DNA from: Perkinsela sp. pyNocScin1
Lineage: Eukaryota > Euglenozoa > Kinetoplastea > Prokinetoplastida > Perkinselidae
Direction: 5' to 3'
NCBI GenBank assembly: GCA_964019655.1
Contig: CAXHTR010000004.1
Span: 744,001 to 808,000, forward strand
DNA: 64,000 nt
Position 1 is the first letter of the stretch. Every line of letters starts with the position of its first letter. Made by a program: the position numbers and the translations under genes. Of this stretch, positions 47,780 through 57,438 are shown one piece after another. Below the pieces are notes generated by a model. It was given only the letters and a program-made list of their open reading frames with translations, was not told the DNA's origin and did not search any database.

Positions 47780-48622
47780 ATGCGAGTTATGAGTTTCAGC
47801 TGTTTCTCACAGCGGCGAAGGTTGCAGCAGATGTATAGAAGCAAAGTGGCACATTTTTCCGCAGCTGCGTACGCAGCTTTTGGAAATGTTCTACAGAAGG
47901 TGCAGTCGAAAAGTACGAAATCGCCGCGAGCAGTATTCAATGAGTTTGTGTCATCGAACATGCATCGCAAGCTCACGCCAAGCGAATTAGATGCAGTCAC
48001 CTCCGCGTGCATGTCGATTATTGAGGAAAACAGCCGAGACGAAATTTTCCCGAGTGGGAAGCAAAAATTGTTTGCAGACACACTGCGCGACTTTGACGCA
48101 GCGATGCACACTGCAGGCCAGTCCTATTTTCTCGCCGCAGGCACAGCACTTGGGGCCATTCGGGACGGCCGCTTCATCGACCACGACGACGATATCGACA
48201 TCGGCGTCTTTTATCGCAAAGGAGAGACCGAACGCACCATGGAGGGCCTCATGCACGCATTGCAGAAGGACTTTACTCTGTTTCAGCGTCTTGGGACCAT
48301 CAACCACGGCTATGAGCTGCGCTTTCTTCACAATCGAACGAGAGTCCATCTCGACATCAATTGGTTTTACGTGGAGGAAGGCACTGCCCCGTTCCTCTGG
48401 TGTGCGACGTACTATGGTGGGTCTGATACTCGGAAATTCCAAAAGTATCGCTACAAGCATTCGCTCTTCATTCCGCAGAAGCTGCCCTTCGCTGGTGGGT
48501 CGTATTACGTCCCGCCGAAACGCTTTCTCGAAGAGTACTACGGCAAAGACTGGGAGACACCGAAGAAGTTTGACTACTGGGAAGGGCTGGCGGGCGAGTA
48601 CAAGAACATCATCCCGGAGTGA
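47780..48622 (+). CDS. LicD/fukutin-family nucleotidyltransferase-like protein
   Basis: 280 aa from an ATG at 47780. Residues about 115-145 carry the family core: YFLAAGTALGAIRDGRFIDH followed by DDDIDIGVF, where the DDDID aspartates would bind metal and the nucleotide sugar or CDP-alcohol. Later come HLDINWF and a Pro-Phe-Ala-Gly segment with a Tyr-Tyr-Gly-Lys-Asp-Trp end, typical of the C-terminal part. Members transfer phospho-alcohols or sugars onto surface glycans; the substrate here is unknown. Confidence 0.85.
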   Translation: MRVMSFSCFSQRRRLQQMYRSKVAHFSAAAYAAFGNVLQKVQSKSTKSPRAVFNEFVSSNMHRKLTPSELDAVTSACMSIIEENSRDEIFPSGKQKLFADTLRDFDAAMHTAGQSYFLAAGTALGAIRDGRFIDHDDDIDIGVFYRKGETERTMEGLMHALQKDFTLFQRLGTINHGYELRFLHNRTRVHLDINWFYVEEGTAPFLWCATYYGGSDTRKFQKYRYKHSLFIPQKLPFAGGSYYVPPKRFLEEYYGKDWETPKKFDYWEGLAGEYKNIIPE

Positions 48623-48756
48623 AAGTGCTCAAAGTGTGTCCTTGACAAGGCTTTAGTTTCTCAAAAAGGTGGAGTGTCCTGTGAATGAACTCGTTGAAAG
48701 AAATAATTCTATAAATGATCAAGGCCTTATGAATCGCATTTCCTTTCATTCACTCA

Positions 48757-50223
48757 ATGTCAGCACAAGAGCGAGAGGCATTTGCCAATATCCGGCCTCC
48801 GATGAATCACCTCGTTCTCCGATCGCTCCAGGAGCACTTCAACTACACGCACGCAACCGCTGTTCAATCCCTTGTGCTCCCACATCTTCTCAACGGGGCA
48901 TCCGCGCGCGTCCAGGCACCAACTGGTGGGGGCAAGACCCTCGCCTTTCTCTTGCCTATGCTCTGTCGCTACCTCGCCTCCCCGCCGGTGAAGTCAACCT
49001 TCGCGCTCATCCTCGGCCCGACGCGTGAGCTCGCCATCCAGATCGCTGGCGTCATGGAGGGCCTGGTGTCCAAGCGGCTGCACCGAATTTCCTTTGCGAC
49101 AGCCATTGGTGGGACGAAGCGTAAGGCAGAGGCCGAAGCGCTCGCAAAGTCGCCCATTTTTGTGATCGGCACGCCCGGCCGTGTCCTCGACCACCTGCAG
49201 AGCACCAGTGACTGGAAATATAATACAATAAAGATATTCTGCATCGATGAGGCAGACCGCGTCCTGGACAACGGGTTTCAGGAGCACCTCACGGCCATCA
49301 TCGACTTTCTCCCGCGGGACGAGTCCTCCCAGGTTATGCTCTTCTCAGCCACAAACGACGCGACGAAGATGGATGACCTCGAGAAAATCACATCGGCGTT
49401 CCCTGTGAAGCTCCTGACGCTCTCAACGCTCAGCCAGAACAAAGCAGACGTCGTCAGCACGCTCAAGCACGGCTTTGTCACTGTCGACGCGCAGAACAAG
49501 CTTGCCCTTTTGTACGTTCTACTCAAGCAGTACTTAAAGCGCCAACTCAAAGTGATTGTCTTCTTCTCGAGCTGCAACGAGGTGCGGCACATTTCGGACA
49601 TTCTGAACTACATCAACATCCCAGTCGTGCCGCTGCACGGGCAAATGCGTCAGGCGACGCGAACGACGACTTTTCACCAGTTTTGCAACTCGAAGGACGT
49701 CATTCTGCTCACGACGGACGTCGCAGCCCGAGGGCTCGACTTTCCATTTGTCGACTGGATCATCCAGTATGACGCCCCAGACTCGCTGCCAAAGTATGTC
49801 CACCGCGTTGGGCGCACAGCACGCGCAGAGCGCGAGGGCAACGCCCTCGTCATGCTACTGCCGCAGGAGAAGGCGATGATATCGCACCTCGCCGGGCACC
49901 TGACGAACCCACTACAGGAGTTTAAGATCGGCGAGGGGAAGCTTGATAGCAAGATATCGGCAGAAATAAGTAAGCTTGTCGAAAATAATTACTATCTGAA
50001 AAAAGGAGCGACAGATGCGTTCCGTTCGTACTTGCAGAGCTACGCATCGCAGTCGATGAAGGACGTGTACGACGTCTACGCGCTTGATGTGGCAAAGGTG
50101 GCGCGCAGCTTTGGGCTCGAAAAAGCGCCGATTGTCGACCTTGGTCTTTCACAAAGCTCTCTGAAGCGTGAGCGGGCAAGGAAAAGGCGAATGAAGGAAG
50201 AGTTTGGGCAAGGCCGACATTGA
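48757..50223 (+). CDS. HAS1: DEAD-box RNA helicase HAS1/DDX18
   Basis: 488 aa from an ATG at 48757, with a short N-terminus. Motifs: APTGGGKTLAFLLPM (I), GPTRELAIQI (Ia), TPGRVLDHL (Ib), IDEADRVLDNGF (II, DEAD), SATND (III), TTDVAARGLDF (V) and YVHRVGRTARAE (VI). The C-terminal segment KDVYDVYALDVAKVARSFG followed by a Pro and Val-Asp-Leu is characteristic of HAS1/DDX18, needed for 40S and 60S biogenesis in the nucleolus. A basic tail follows. Confidence 0.9.
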   Translation: MSAQEREAFANIRPPMNHLVLRSLQEHFNYTHATAVQSLVLPHLLNGASARVQAPTGGGKTLAFLLPMLCRYLASPPVKSTFALILGPTRELAIQIAGVMEGLVSKRLHRISFATAIGGTKRKAEAEALAKSPIFVIGTPGRVLDHLQSTSDWKYNTIKIFCIDEADRVLDNGFQEHLTAIIDFLPRDESSQVMLFSATNDATKMDDLEKITSAFPVKLLTLSTLSQNKADVVSTLKHGFVTVDAQNKLALLYVLLKQYLKRQLKVIVFFSSCNEVRHISDILNYINIPVVPLHGQMRQATRTTTFHQFCNSKDVILLTTDVAARGLDFPFVDWIIQYDAPDSLPKYVHRVGRTARAEREGNALVMLLPQEKAMISHLAGHLTNPLQEFKIGEGKLDSKISAEISKLVENNYYLKKGATDAFRSYLQSYASQSMKDVYDVYALDVAKVARSFGLEKAPIVDLGLSQSSLKRERARKRRMKEEFGQGRH

Positions 50224-50378
50224 ATCACAGTGATCGGGTGAAGCGGAATCTGTCGTAGAGAATGTGCCAAACAGTATTATGTTGGATATCCATCGTTGCA
50301 CTGCGCACATGGAAACCGCTGATGGCTGTCGTAAACTTTGGATACATTGTAAGCTTGTAAAATTCTTAGTATTTAGGA

Positions 50379-50591
50379 ATGAGCGCCATCAAGTACTTTG
50401 CGGCTCTCGCAGCGGTTCCTATTCTTATGGTTACCTCAAAGATCGGTCGTCTCAGTGGAAAAGAAGAATATGAAAATCTCATTTACGATCAATGGAAGGG
50501 CACATTTTCGTGGAGGGGCCGGATTTTGCATGAGCATCACCATGAAGCGCTTGCCAAGGTTGTTCAGGAGGCCAAGGATGCACAAGCTTAG
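50379..50591 (+). CDS. Small membrane-anchored protein, 70 aa
   Basis: ATG at 50379, three bases after a TTTAG. Residues 3-20 form a hydrophobic helix (IKYFAALAAVPILMVTS). The rest is hydrophilic with a His-Glu-His-His-His-Glu run. It resembles small accessory subunits of respiratory complexes in shape only. Confidence 0.55.
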   Translation: MSAIKYFAALAAVPILMVTSKIGRLSGKEEYENLIYDQWKGTFSWRGRILHEHHHEALAKVVQEAKDAQA

Positions 50592-50779
50592 CACTGAAAA
50601 TTTTGCTGTAGATAGAGAAGAGTCGTCTGGAATTCTAAGGTAAGTGTACTTTGAATGAAGTGCAATGTATACGTGCAGTACTGAGGTCTGCGAAGAGTGA
50701 ATTCTTTCGAAATAAACCTCATACCTATCCTCGCAAGCCAATTACTTTGATTTCACTTAACAGACTAGTATTACAACAT

Positions 50780-51667
50780 ATGCATACCATGCGAAAGTTT
50801 CTTACGAGCAAAACCTTTGGTCTTGGCGTCGGCATGTGCGCGGCCGCAGCAACAGCGACCTACGCCTTCGCCGCTGAAAAGGCAAAAGCTGCCCTGAGCT
50901 CTGACGAGTTCCGCCCACTCAAGCTTGTGAGTGTTTCATCAGAAAGCCACGACACGAAGCGCTTCCGCTTCGCGTACCCAGAATCTGACATGGTCTCCGG
51001 GGGAGAGGTCGCCTCATGCATCGTGCTCAAGTACATCAACCCAGCGAGCGGCAAGGCCGTCGTTCGCCCGTACACGCCGGTCACTGCCATCGATCAGAAG
51101 GGCTTCCTCGAACTCGTCGTCAAGCAGTACAACGGGAGCAAGATGGGATCGCATCTCTTTTCTATGCAGCCAGGAGAGACCATTGACGTCAAGGGACCGT
51201 TTACCAAGATCTCATACCAGCCCAACAAGTGGAAGCACATCGGCATGATCGCTGGCGGCACTGGAATAACGCCGATGTACCAGGTCCTCCGCACAATCGC
51301 TGAGAACCCTGCCGACAAGACTAAGGTCAGCCTGATATTCGCATGCCGCTCGGAAGAGGACATCCTGCTCTCGAAAGAGCTCGCTGAGCTTTCGAAGAAG
51401 AACCCGAACTTGTACATCTACTACACGCTGACGAACCCCAAGAAGGGCTGGATGGGCGGTGTTGGCCGCGTTACGAAAGATATGGTGAAGTCTATCATGC
51501 CTGCACCAGGAGCGAAAGACTCCATTTCGTTCGTCTGTGGCCCTCCCGGAATGATGGAAGCTGTTTCTGGGGACAAAGACTTCTCCTCGCAGCCACCGAA
51601 GCAAGGAGAGCTCACGGGCATGCTCAAAGAAATGGGCTATGGCGGAAGTGAAGTGTTCAAATTCTAG
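50780..51667 (+). CDS. NADH-cytochrome b5 reductase
   Basis: 295 aa from the ATG at 50780 (a second Met at 50789); a pyrimidine tract with CAG ends at 50763. A basic start and a hydrophobic helix (FGLGVGMCAAAATATYAF) anchor the protein, probably in a mitochondrial or ER membrane. FAD-binding RPYTPVT, the phosphate-binding GGTGITPM and NAD-binding CGPPGMM are all present. It passes electrons from NADH to cytochrome b5 for lipid desaturation and related reactions. Confidence 0.93.
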   Translation: MHTMRKFLTSKTFGLGVGMCAAAATATYAFAAEKAKAALSSDEFRPLKLVSVSSESHDTKRFRFAYPESDMVSGGEVASCIVLKYINPASGKAVVRPYTPVTAIDQKGFLELVVKQYNGSKMGSHLFSMQPGETIDVKGPFTKISYQPNKWKHIGMIAGGTGITPMYQVLRTIAENPADKTKVSLIFACRSEEDILLSKELAELSKKNPNLYIYYTLTNPKKGWMGGVGRVTKDMVKSIMPAPGAKDSISFVCGPPGMMEAVSGDKDFSSQPPKQGELTGMLKEMGYGGSEVFKF

Positions 51668-51954
51668 GCACCCCGAAATATAGTAACTACAAAGTAACAG
51701 AATAGTTTGTTGAATGAAATACGATAAGTGTACGAGATCGGTGGTGGTAGATGAATGATTTTTACTAGTTCTGAGCTACTAAATTCAGAAAATGTGACCA
51801 CATACGAGTATAATTACTAATTCTGTACTAGACCCGACTCCCTAGGTTACTAGCCAAAGTTCTCGGAACCCCATTTCTCGTAAAGGCTTTTCAGCATTGC
51901 TAGAATTGTAGCTACTTGTTTCAAAGTGTACTTCACTTTTACTAAACGTATGTT

Positions 51955-52707
51955 ATGATCCGTCATGGCACAGTATGGGAAAGACTGACGCTAACTCCTG
52001 CGGGCCATCCCCCGGTAGCAGCGGGGAGCACAGCCCTGAACGAAGCTCTCTCAGGTGGTCTACACAGTAGTACAGCGTACGAAGTAAATGGCCAAGAGAT
52101 CACTGGCAAAACGATGTGGTGTGCGCAGCGCGCTATTGCTTTGAAAGATACACACCATGTCTGTATCCTAAGTACGAATAATATTCCAGCAAAGGGAATC
52201 TTCGGAGAAAATGTCGACATCGACAATGGACTGGTTTCGCTACCAACGAAAGCAGGTGTTCGCGTTGTGAATGTATTCTCGGCCAACAGTATGCTTTTCA
52301 CCCTATTTCGGTTGTACGAGCAGTACACAGAGGTCGGCAGTCAGGTGCCACTTCTTGTCATCATCGATAGTTTCACTCCTATTCTCTATGCACTCGAAGA
52401 GGAATCGTTCGATAAATACGTCACAGATTTTCGTGCAGCGTTTTTTCACCTTAAGGCGATTGGTTGCATAATACTCGCTATTACGAATGGATTGGAAAGA
52501 GAACTTGAGGAATACGTCGCAGAAGTATTACCGAGCTTATTCGATGCGAAGCTCCTTTTTTCGTGGAGCCCTGGCCCAGCTGAAGAAGGTGCTCCTCTTA
52601 GTGGACCCCGTGTGAAGCTCACCCGCACACGCCACGGCACCGGAGTCCCATCCGAAGAAATTACCTTGCCATACCGCACAGATTTTGGTCCAGTTGTTGA
52701 TACGTAG
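51955..52707 (+). CDS. RAD51/RecA-like recombinase paralogue
   Basis: 250 aa from an ATG at 51955. A RecA-fold ATPase core is visible: LNEALSGGLHSSTAYEV, the P-loop GQEITGKT, and Walker B-like LLVIIDSF. It lacks the N-terminal helix-hairpin-helix of RAD51 and is short, as RAD51 paralogues (RAD51D or XRCC2 type) are. Probably part of a recombination-mediator complex in the nucleus. Confidence 0.75.
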   Translation: MIRHGTVWERLTLTPAGHPPVAAGSTALNEALSGGLHSSTAYEVNGQEITGKTMWCAQRAIALKDTHHVCILSTNNIPAKGIFGENVDIDNGLVSLPTKAGVRVVNVFSANSMLFTLFRLYEQYTEVGSQVPLLVIIDSFTPILYALEEESFDKYVTDFRAAFFHLKAIGCIILAITNGLERELEEYVAEVLPSLFDAKLLFSWSPGPAEEGAPLSGPRVKLTRTRHGTGVPSEEITLPYRTDFGPVVDT

Positions 52708-52782
52708 TGCCTGCGTGTACTATTCCTGTTAATCAAGCAAGATACTGATCTATGATTTATTATCTCTTCATTCTTCGAGAGA

Positions 52783-53199
52783 ATGTACAGACGCCTTCAG
52801 CTTTGTCCCTTGGCACTCTCAGTGGGAAAGTACTTTTGCACATCGAAGCCCCCAGCTGATCAAGAAATTAAAACAAAGCCACAGGGGCCTCTCGAGAAGT
52901 CAACAAGCTCGCTTGACATCGAGACTCGCCGAAAGAAGCTCTTTTTCCAAAGCCGATACCGTGGTATGGCTGAGATGGAGTACATTCTGCACACGTATGC
53001 GGAAAAGTACCTCGAAAAAATGCCAGCAGCGGATCTTGATCAGTGGGAGAATATTCTGTGCACTGGTGACTCTGAGCTCTACAAGTGGATCGTACAGAAG
53101 AAGGATGATGCAGTCAAAGAAGAGGTTCGACAACAAAAAGTGAGCCAACATTTGCTTGACAGTCTCAAAGAGATGCGCCTAGATCAGAAAAAGGTGTAA
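52783..53199 (+). CDS. SDHAF2: Succinate dehydrogenase assembly factor 2 (SDHAF2/SDH5)
   Basis: 138 aa from an ATG at 52783. A mitochondrial presequence-like start is followed by the SDH5 domain: RRKKLFFQSRYRGMAEMEY, LHTYAEKYLEKM, LDQWENIL and a Glu-Leu-Tyr-Lys-Trp (usually Asp-x-Tyr-x-Trp). The factor promotes covalent FAD attachment to SdhA. Length and motif order match the family. Confidence 0.9.
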   Translation: MYRRLQLCPLALSVGKYFCTSKPPADQEIKTKPQGPLEKSTSSLDIETRRKKLFFQSRYRGMAEMEYILHTYAEKYLEKMPAADLDQWENILCTGDSELYKWIVQKKDDAVKEEVRQQKVSQHLLDSLKEMRLDQKKV

Positions 53200-53312
53200 A
53201 TGGACCATATTTGCCTATAGCGCGTTGTGCATACAATGTTCCTTATGTACAAATTAAATCATCACAATATCTATATTCTGTCGTCCATTTCCTTCTATTT
53301 ACTTAAAATCTG

Positions 53313-53735
53313 ATGCCACGCTTCGAACCAGGCGCACGACACCAACCTGCAGACATGGACTGTCTCATCGACGCCCTCAATGAGTTTGACGAAGAAATGC
53401 GCGTGGCTGAGAGCACCCCAAGCGACGGGCAGCCACACAACGAGATGCTGTGGCCGATTCTCGAGATTTCGAGACGCCGCACAGCGCTCATCTACGCCAA
53501 GTGGAGGGCTGGGGAAATAAGTGACATGACAAGGGCGTACCTCGAGCACCGCGGCATCGCTGACGAAGGGCTCATGGAGCACTGGCAAACGAGCGGCTAT
53601 GAAAAGCTCTGCTGCATGCTTTGCATCGACCCGACGTCTCATGCGTCAGGCGGTGTTTGCATCTGCCGCGTGCCCGCGAAGGACCGAAGCCACGAGGGCC
53701 CATGCCACACGTGCCAATGCATGGGATGTGGATGA
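53313..53735 (+). CDS. BUD31: Spliceosomal protein BUD31 (G10)
   Basis: 140 aa from an ATG at 53313; alignment of the N-terminus with BUD31 supports this start. The central part (LNEFDEEMRVAE, LWPILEI) and the C-terminal Cys cluster (YEKLCCMLCID, CICRVP, CHTCQCMGCG) match the G10 zinc-binding fold. BUD31 belongs to the active spliceosome around the NTC/NTR complex. Its presence fits an organism with splicing machinery, cis or trans. Confidence 0.92.
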   Translation: MPRFEPGARHQPADMDCLIDALNEFDEEMRVAESTPSDGQPHNEMLWPILEISRRRTALIYAKWRAGEISDMTRAYLEHRGIADEGLMEHWQTSGYEKLCCMLCIDPTSHASGGVCICRVPAKDRSHEGPCHTCQCMGCG

Positions 53736-53888
53736 AAGCACTTCAGCGTAGTAATCAGTGGCAAGCTGTCGAAATGACGCATGCGTTATGTGGAGAGGCA
53801 AAAGAGTGCTCTCTTCGGAAATCTCTTACTATTCTTTCTGAAAGACATCATCTATTTTCTCCCTTTTATCCTTTTACGTCACTACAAG

Positions 53889-54218
53889 ATGCCAGTTAAG
53901 CGACGCAATCACGGCCGAAGCAAGATGGGACGCGGACACGTCAAGCCAGTCCACTGCCTCAACTGCGGCCGCCTCTGCCCGAAGGACAAGGCCGTCAAGC
54001 GCTTTGTCGTCCGCAACATGGTCGAGAGTGCCGCCGTGCGCGATATCTCCGACGCCAGCGTCGTCTACAACTCCAGCACCGTGTTCCTCCCCAAGGTCTA
54101 CATGAAGCAGCGCTACTGCATCGCGTGCGCCATCCACCACCGCATCGTCCGCCCGCGCAGCGTCGCGAACCGCAAAATCCGCACGCCACCTGTCCGACCG
54201 AAAATGAAGGCAAACTAG
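53889..54218 (+). CDS. RPS26: 40S ribosomal protein eS26
   Basis: 109 aa. I use the ATG at 53889 because [20 protein letters not shown] is the usual eS26 start; the longer frame adds an unrelated hydrophobic extension. The zinc-binding [13 protein letters not shown] and later [14 protein letters not shown] pair as in the family. It binds near the mRNA exit channel of the small subunit. A long pyrimidine-rich tract precedes the start. Confidence 0.97.
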   Translation: MPVKRRNHGRSKMGRGHVKPVHCLNCGRLCPKDKAVKRFVVRNMVESAAVRDISDASVVYNSSTVFLPKVYMKQRYCIACAIHHRIVRPRSVANRKIRTPPVRPKMKAN

Positions 54219-54333
54219 AGCGGCTGATTTACGCAAAGTATGAGATAATACGATAATAAACTAGAGAGGGGATGTATCTGTGCTATTGCGCTTTTCAATC
54301 GTATTCGTAAGGTCATTTTTTTACTATCTATGC

Positions 54334-54897
54334 ATGCTGCTGCGATCCGTATGCCGCTTGAGCACCCCGAAGTTCACGCTTGACATCGCCAACCCAGCGC
54401 AGAGCATCGCCGACGCAAACGACGAGCTCGACAGATACTCCAAAACGGAGCGAACCGGGACAGTGAAGTGGTGCTACGCACTGCTGAACCGCAGCATGGC
54501 GTACTGCTGCGCCAAGGAATTCGACAAAGCCCGCGAGGACGCCATCGACGCGCACATTGCCATACAGGACCGCTGCGGTCCGCGATCGTCGAATTTGTAC
54601 TTCTCAGCGCGAATTGTATCGCAAGTGTGTGCTGCCTTCGCAGCAGAGATCGAGCAGCTCGAGAAGAGCGAGCACATCACAGTGGAGCTCTCGACGCTCC
54701 TGCCCCGGAGCATCCCGGCGATCTACCGCAAGAAGGGCATGTCCATCGGTAAGTACCTCCGCGAGGAGGAGAAGGAGTACGCAAAGTTCGCGCGGTACAT
54801 CATGCAGCTGCCTGGGCATGCGCACATGACGGGTGGCAGGGATGAAGCGAAGCGCTCCGGCTGGGCAGAGGGGAATTCTGAGGAAGAACACTGGTGA
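54334..54897 (+). CDS. Unknown protein, possibly mitochondrial
   Basis: 187 aa from the ATG at 54334 (the longer frame opens at CTG). The start MLLRSVCRLSTPKF suits a mitochondrial presequence. A helical middle with Cys and Ala resembles a TPR-like pair (WCYALLNRSMAYCCAKEFDK, AREDAIDAH). The C-terminal part is charged. No family recognised. Confidence 0.6.
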   Translation: MLLRSVCRLSTPKFTLDIANPAQSIADANDELDRYSKTERTGTVKWCYALLNRSMAYCCAKEFDKAREDAIDAHIAIQDRCGPRSSNLYFSARIVSQVCAAFAAEIEQLEKSEHITVELSTLLPRSIPAIYRKKGMSIGKYLREEEKEYAKFARYIMQLPGHAHMTGGRDEAKRSGWAEGNSEEEHW

Positions 54898-55118
54898 GTG
54901 TGGGAAATGGATTACAGCAAGTGCTGATAGCAGAGATTGAAAAATGGAAGATGAGGCTAAGCTAAGACGAACTTTTTGCTCATGTGTCTCGTACAGGAGA
55001 AAATTCTACCCAAAACAGCTTGGTTGCGAGTGATTTCAGAGTATTCTTCGAACCAAAGGGAAACTTTTGCTTCGTGCAGGAAAGGCATAGATAGTAGAAT
55101 GATAATCGTAGCAAAATT

Positions 55119-56762
55119 ATGCTTCGCATTCAGGCAAGCATGAATATATGCGTGTGTCGCGATTTGAGTACCCAAAACTTAAACTTTCTTGTGATGCCCT
55201 CCGCATACATCGCTCAAACTCATCTTTTGTTTCTCAACTTCTCTACACTACCAATTTTGAACCCAAAAGACCTGCCTGAAAACCCACCAAACGGGTTCGA
55301 CTACGAGGTCTTCGTCATCGGCGGCGGCTCTGGTGGCCTCGCGTGCGCCAAGAAAGTCTCAGAGTTCAACGTTGACGTCGGCGTGTGCGACTTCGTCAAG
55401 CCCTCTGCTACCCTCGGGACAAAGTGGGGCCTCGGCGGCACCTGCGTCAACGTCGGCTGCATTCCAAAGAAGCTCATGCACACCGCCGCTCTCTGCGGCG
55501 AGAACCTCAAGCACTTCGCGCCATCGTACGGCTGGGAGGTCCACCCGACCCCAAACTGCGATTGGGCCACGCTGCGCCAGAACGTCCTCATGCACATCAA
55601 GTCGCTCAATTTTGGCTACAACGTGGAGCTCCGCCAGAAGGGCGTCTTTTATCACAATGCCCTCGCCGCGTTCGACCCCGTCGACCGCCACAAGCTCCAC
55701 CTCACCGACAAGAACGGCGAGACGCGCACTGTCCGCGCCAAGAACATTGTGCTGGCCATGGGTGGCCGTCCGACGCTCCCCGACAACTGCCCTGGTGCCC
55801 AGGAGTACGGCATCACCTCCGACGACCTCTTCCGCCTCGAGAAAGACCCCGGTGAGACCTGCGTCGTCGGCGCCTCCTACGTCGCGCTCGAGTGCGCGGG
55901 CATGCTCGCCGGCATCGGCCGGCCAACGACAGTCCTCATGCGCTCGATCCCGCTCCGCGGGTACGACCAGGACATGGCAGCGAAGGTCGCGACCTTTATG
56001 GAGGAAGTTTCCTGCGTGGAGTTCGTCCGGGGTGTCGTGCCATCGCGCATCGAGCTGAACCCAGAGAACGGCCGCCGCGTCGTTTTTTGGAATTCTCCGA
56101 CAGGGGAAGAGGTCAGCCGCGAGTTTGACACAGTGCTCTTCGCCATCGGCCGCACGCCGGAGACCGCTGGCATGAACCTCCCAGTCGCCATGGACGAGCG
56201 CTCGAAAAAGGTTATTGTCGACAAGGCCCACCGCACCGACTGGCCCTTCATCTTCGCGCTCGGTGACATCGTTCACGGGGGCCTCGAGCTCACGCCAGTG
56301 GCGATCCACCAGGGCGTTCAGCTCGCCATTAACATTTGCAGCAATGTGCCGACACGGCCCATCGTGACAGACCTCGTCGCGAGCACTGTGTTCACGCCGA
56401 TCGAGTACGGCTTCTGCGGGCTCAGCGAGGAGGCGGCCATCGAGCGACACGGCGAGGCGAACATCGAGGTGTTCCACATGAAGTTCAACCCACTTGAGTG
56501 GACAGTGCCGCACTTCGCGCGCGACCACTGCTACGTCAAAGTTATTGTTGATGGTGCGGACCGCGTCATCGGGTTTCATATCCTCGCGCCGAACGCTGGC
56601 GAAATCACGCAGGGCATATCGATCGCCATGCGCGCGAACGTCACGAAGGCGATGCTCGACGAGACCATCGGCATCCACCCGACCGTCGCAGAGGAGGTCA
56701 CAAGCCTGAGTGTCACGAAGCGATCGGGCGAGGACCCCTCGAAGGGGAACTGCTGAGGATAA
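55119..56762 (+). CDS. Selenocysteine-containing thioredoxin reductase (high-Mr type)
   Basis: ATG at 55119 (a second at 55194 may be the real start). FAD-binding IGGGSGGLACAKK lies near residue 68, the redox pair in GGTCVNVGCIPKK (Cys109 and Cys114), an NADPH-binding GASYVALECAG near 250, and the dimer-interface IHPTVAEEV near the end. The frame reaches Cys545, then TGA (56754-56756), GGA and TAA (56760-56762). Reading TGA as Sec gives 547 aa ending Cys-Sec-Gly, as in animal and algal thioredoxin reductases. A SECIS-like hairpin follows. It reduces thioredoxin with NADPH; trypanosomatids rely on trypanothione reductase instead. Confidence 0.9.
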
Positions 56763-56805
56763 GGGGAGTGCTGCTTAAGCATTCCCCGCCCGAAACAGCA
56801 CTACG

Positions 56806-56899
56806 CACTTTAGTTCAGATTTGAACAGAATGAGCGAAGGGCGCGCCCGAAATGCCGGGAGGCAGGGCACGCCTGGATGTATCGAGCAGAACGAAAGTG
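56806..56899 (+). promoter_or_regulatory. Candidate SECIS element in the 3' UTR
   Basis: Basal helix: 56806-56816 pairs with 56889-56899 (10 of 11 bases). Core: ATGA at 56830-56833 and GGAT at 56875-56878. Upper stem: AGG, CG and GCCC (56838-56848) pair with GGGC, CG and CCT (56865-56874). An unpaired AAA sits at 56850-56852. A mini-stem TGCC/GGCA with loop GGGA (56853-56864) caps it, as in form 2 SECIS elements. The four bases between ATGA and the upper stem are a departure from the standard model. Confidence 0.65.
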
Positions 56900-57015
56900 T
56901 GCGGTCATGGAATAATTGCGTTAACCCATTGGCATTTGAATTGCGGGTAAGTCTGAAATTCTTTAGGAATCTTAAAATTTTTTTCGGTTGAAGCGAAAAT
57001 CAGAATTTTATCCAA

Positions 57016-57438
57016 ATGTTCAAGAAAACGCCACAGGCACTTATTCAACTCGTCAAGAAGCGCCGGGCGACCGAAGAGCGCCACCTGCCCTTCGGCGAGC
57101 AGCCGTCGTGCAAGCTCTGCCACGCGCGCTTCACAACAATGACAGCTTTCAATGCACATAAGCTCATGCCTACGCACAGGTCCCGCGAGCGCTGGGTCGA
57201 AATCAAAAAATGGATGGCCGAAGAGGGCCATGTCTACCTGGCCCGGGAGGAGGACGCCGCGTTCGCAAAGTACGGCCACTGCAACGGCGGCCGGCGCTCC
57301 AGGCTGTGGATCGACGAGCGTTTTAATTACGGCGTCGTGCCGCCCCAGATCCAGCCGCCGGCGAGCGAGATCGTGGAGCCGGCAAGCAACCGCTGGCCAA
57401 ATGACATTAAGCCACAAGTCAGGACAGTGAAGAAGTGA
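57016..57438 (+). CDS. C2H2 zinc-finger protein, possibly mitoribosomal
   Basis: 140 aa from an ATG at 57016. Residues 32-54 hold one C2H2 finger (CKLCHARFTTMTAFNAHKL, then a Thr-His). The rest is basic and Trp-rich. Small single-finger proteins of this look occur in kinetoplastid mitochondrial ribosomes and in U-snRNP proteins. The function is not decided by sequence. Confidence 0.65.
   Translation: MFKKTPQALIQLVKKRRATEERHLPFGEQPSCKLCHARFTTMTAFNAHKLMPTHRSRERWVEIKKWMAEEGHVYLAREEDAAFAKYGHCNGGRRSRLWIDERFNYGVVPPQIQPPASEIVEPASNRWPNDIKPQVRTVKK

Noticed and set aside
51955-52707. Loss of the Walker A motif in the RAD51-like protein
   Set aside because: On closer reading GQEITGKT satisfies GxxxxGKT, so the motif is intact.
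55359-56678. 439-codon minus-strand ORF over thioredoxin reductase
   Set aside because: Antisense shadow of a GC-biased gene whose motifs are unmistakable on the plus strand.
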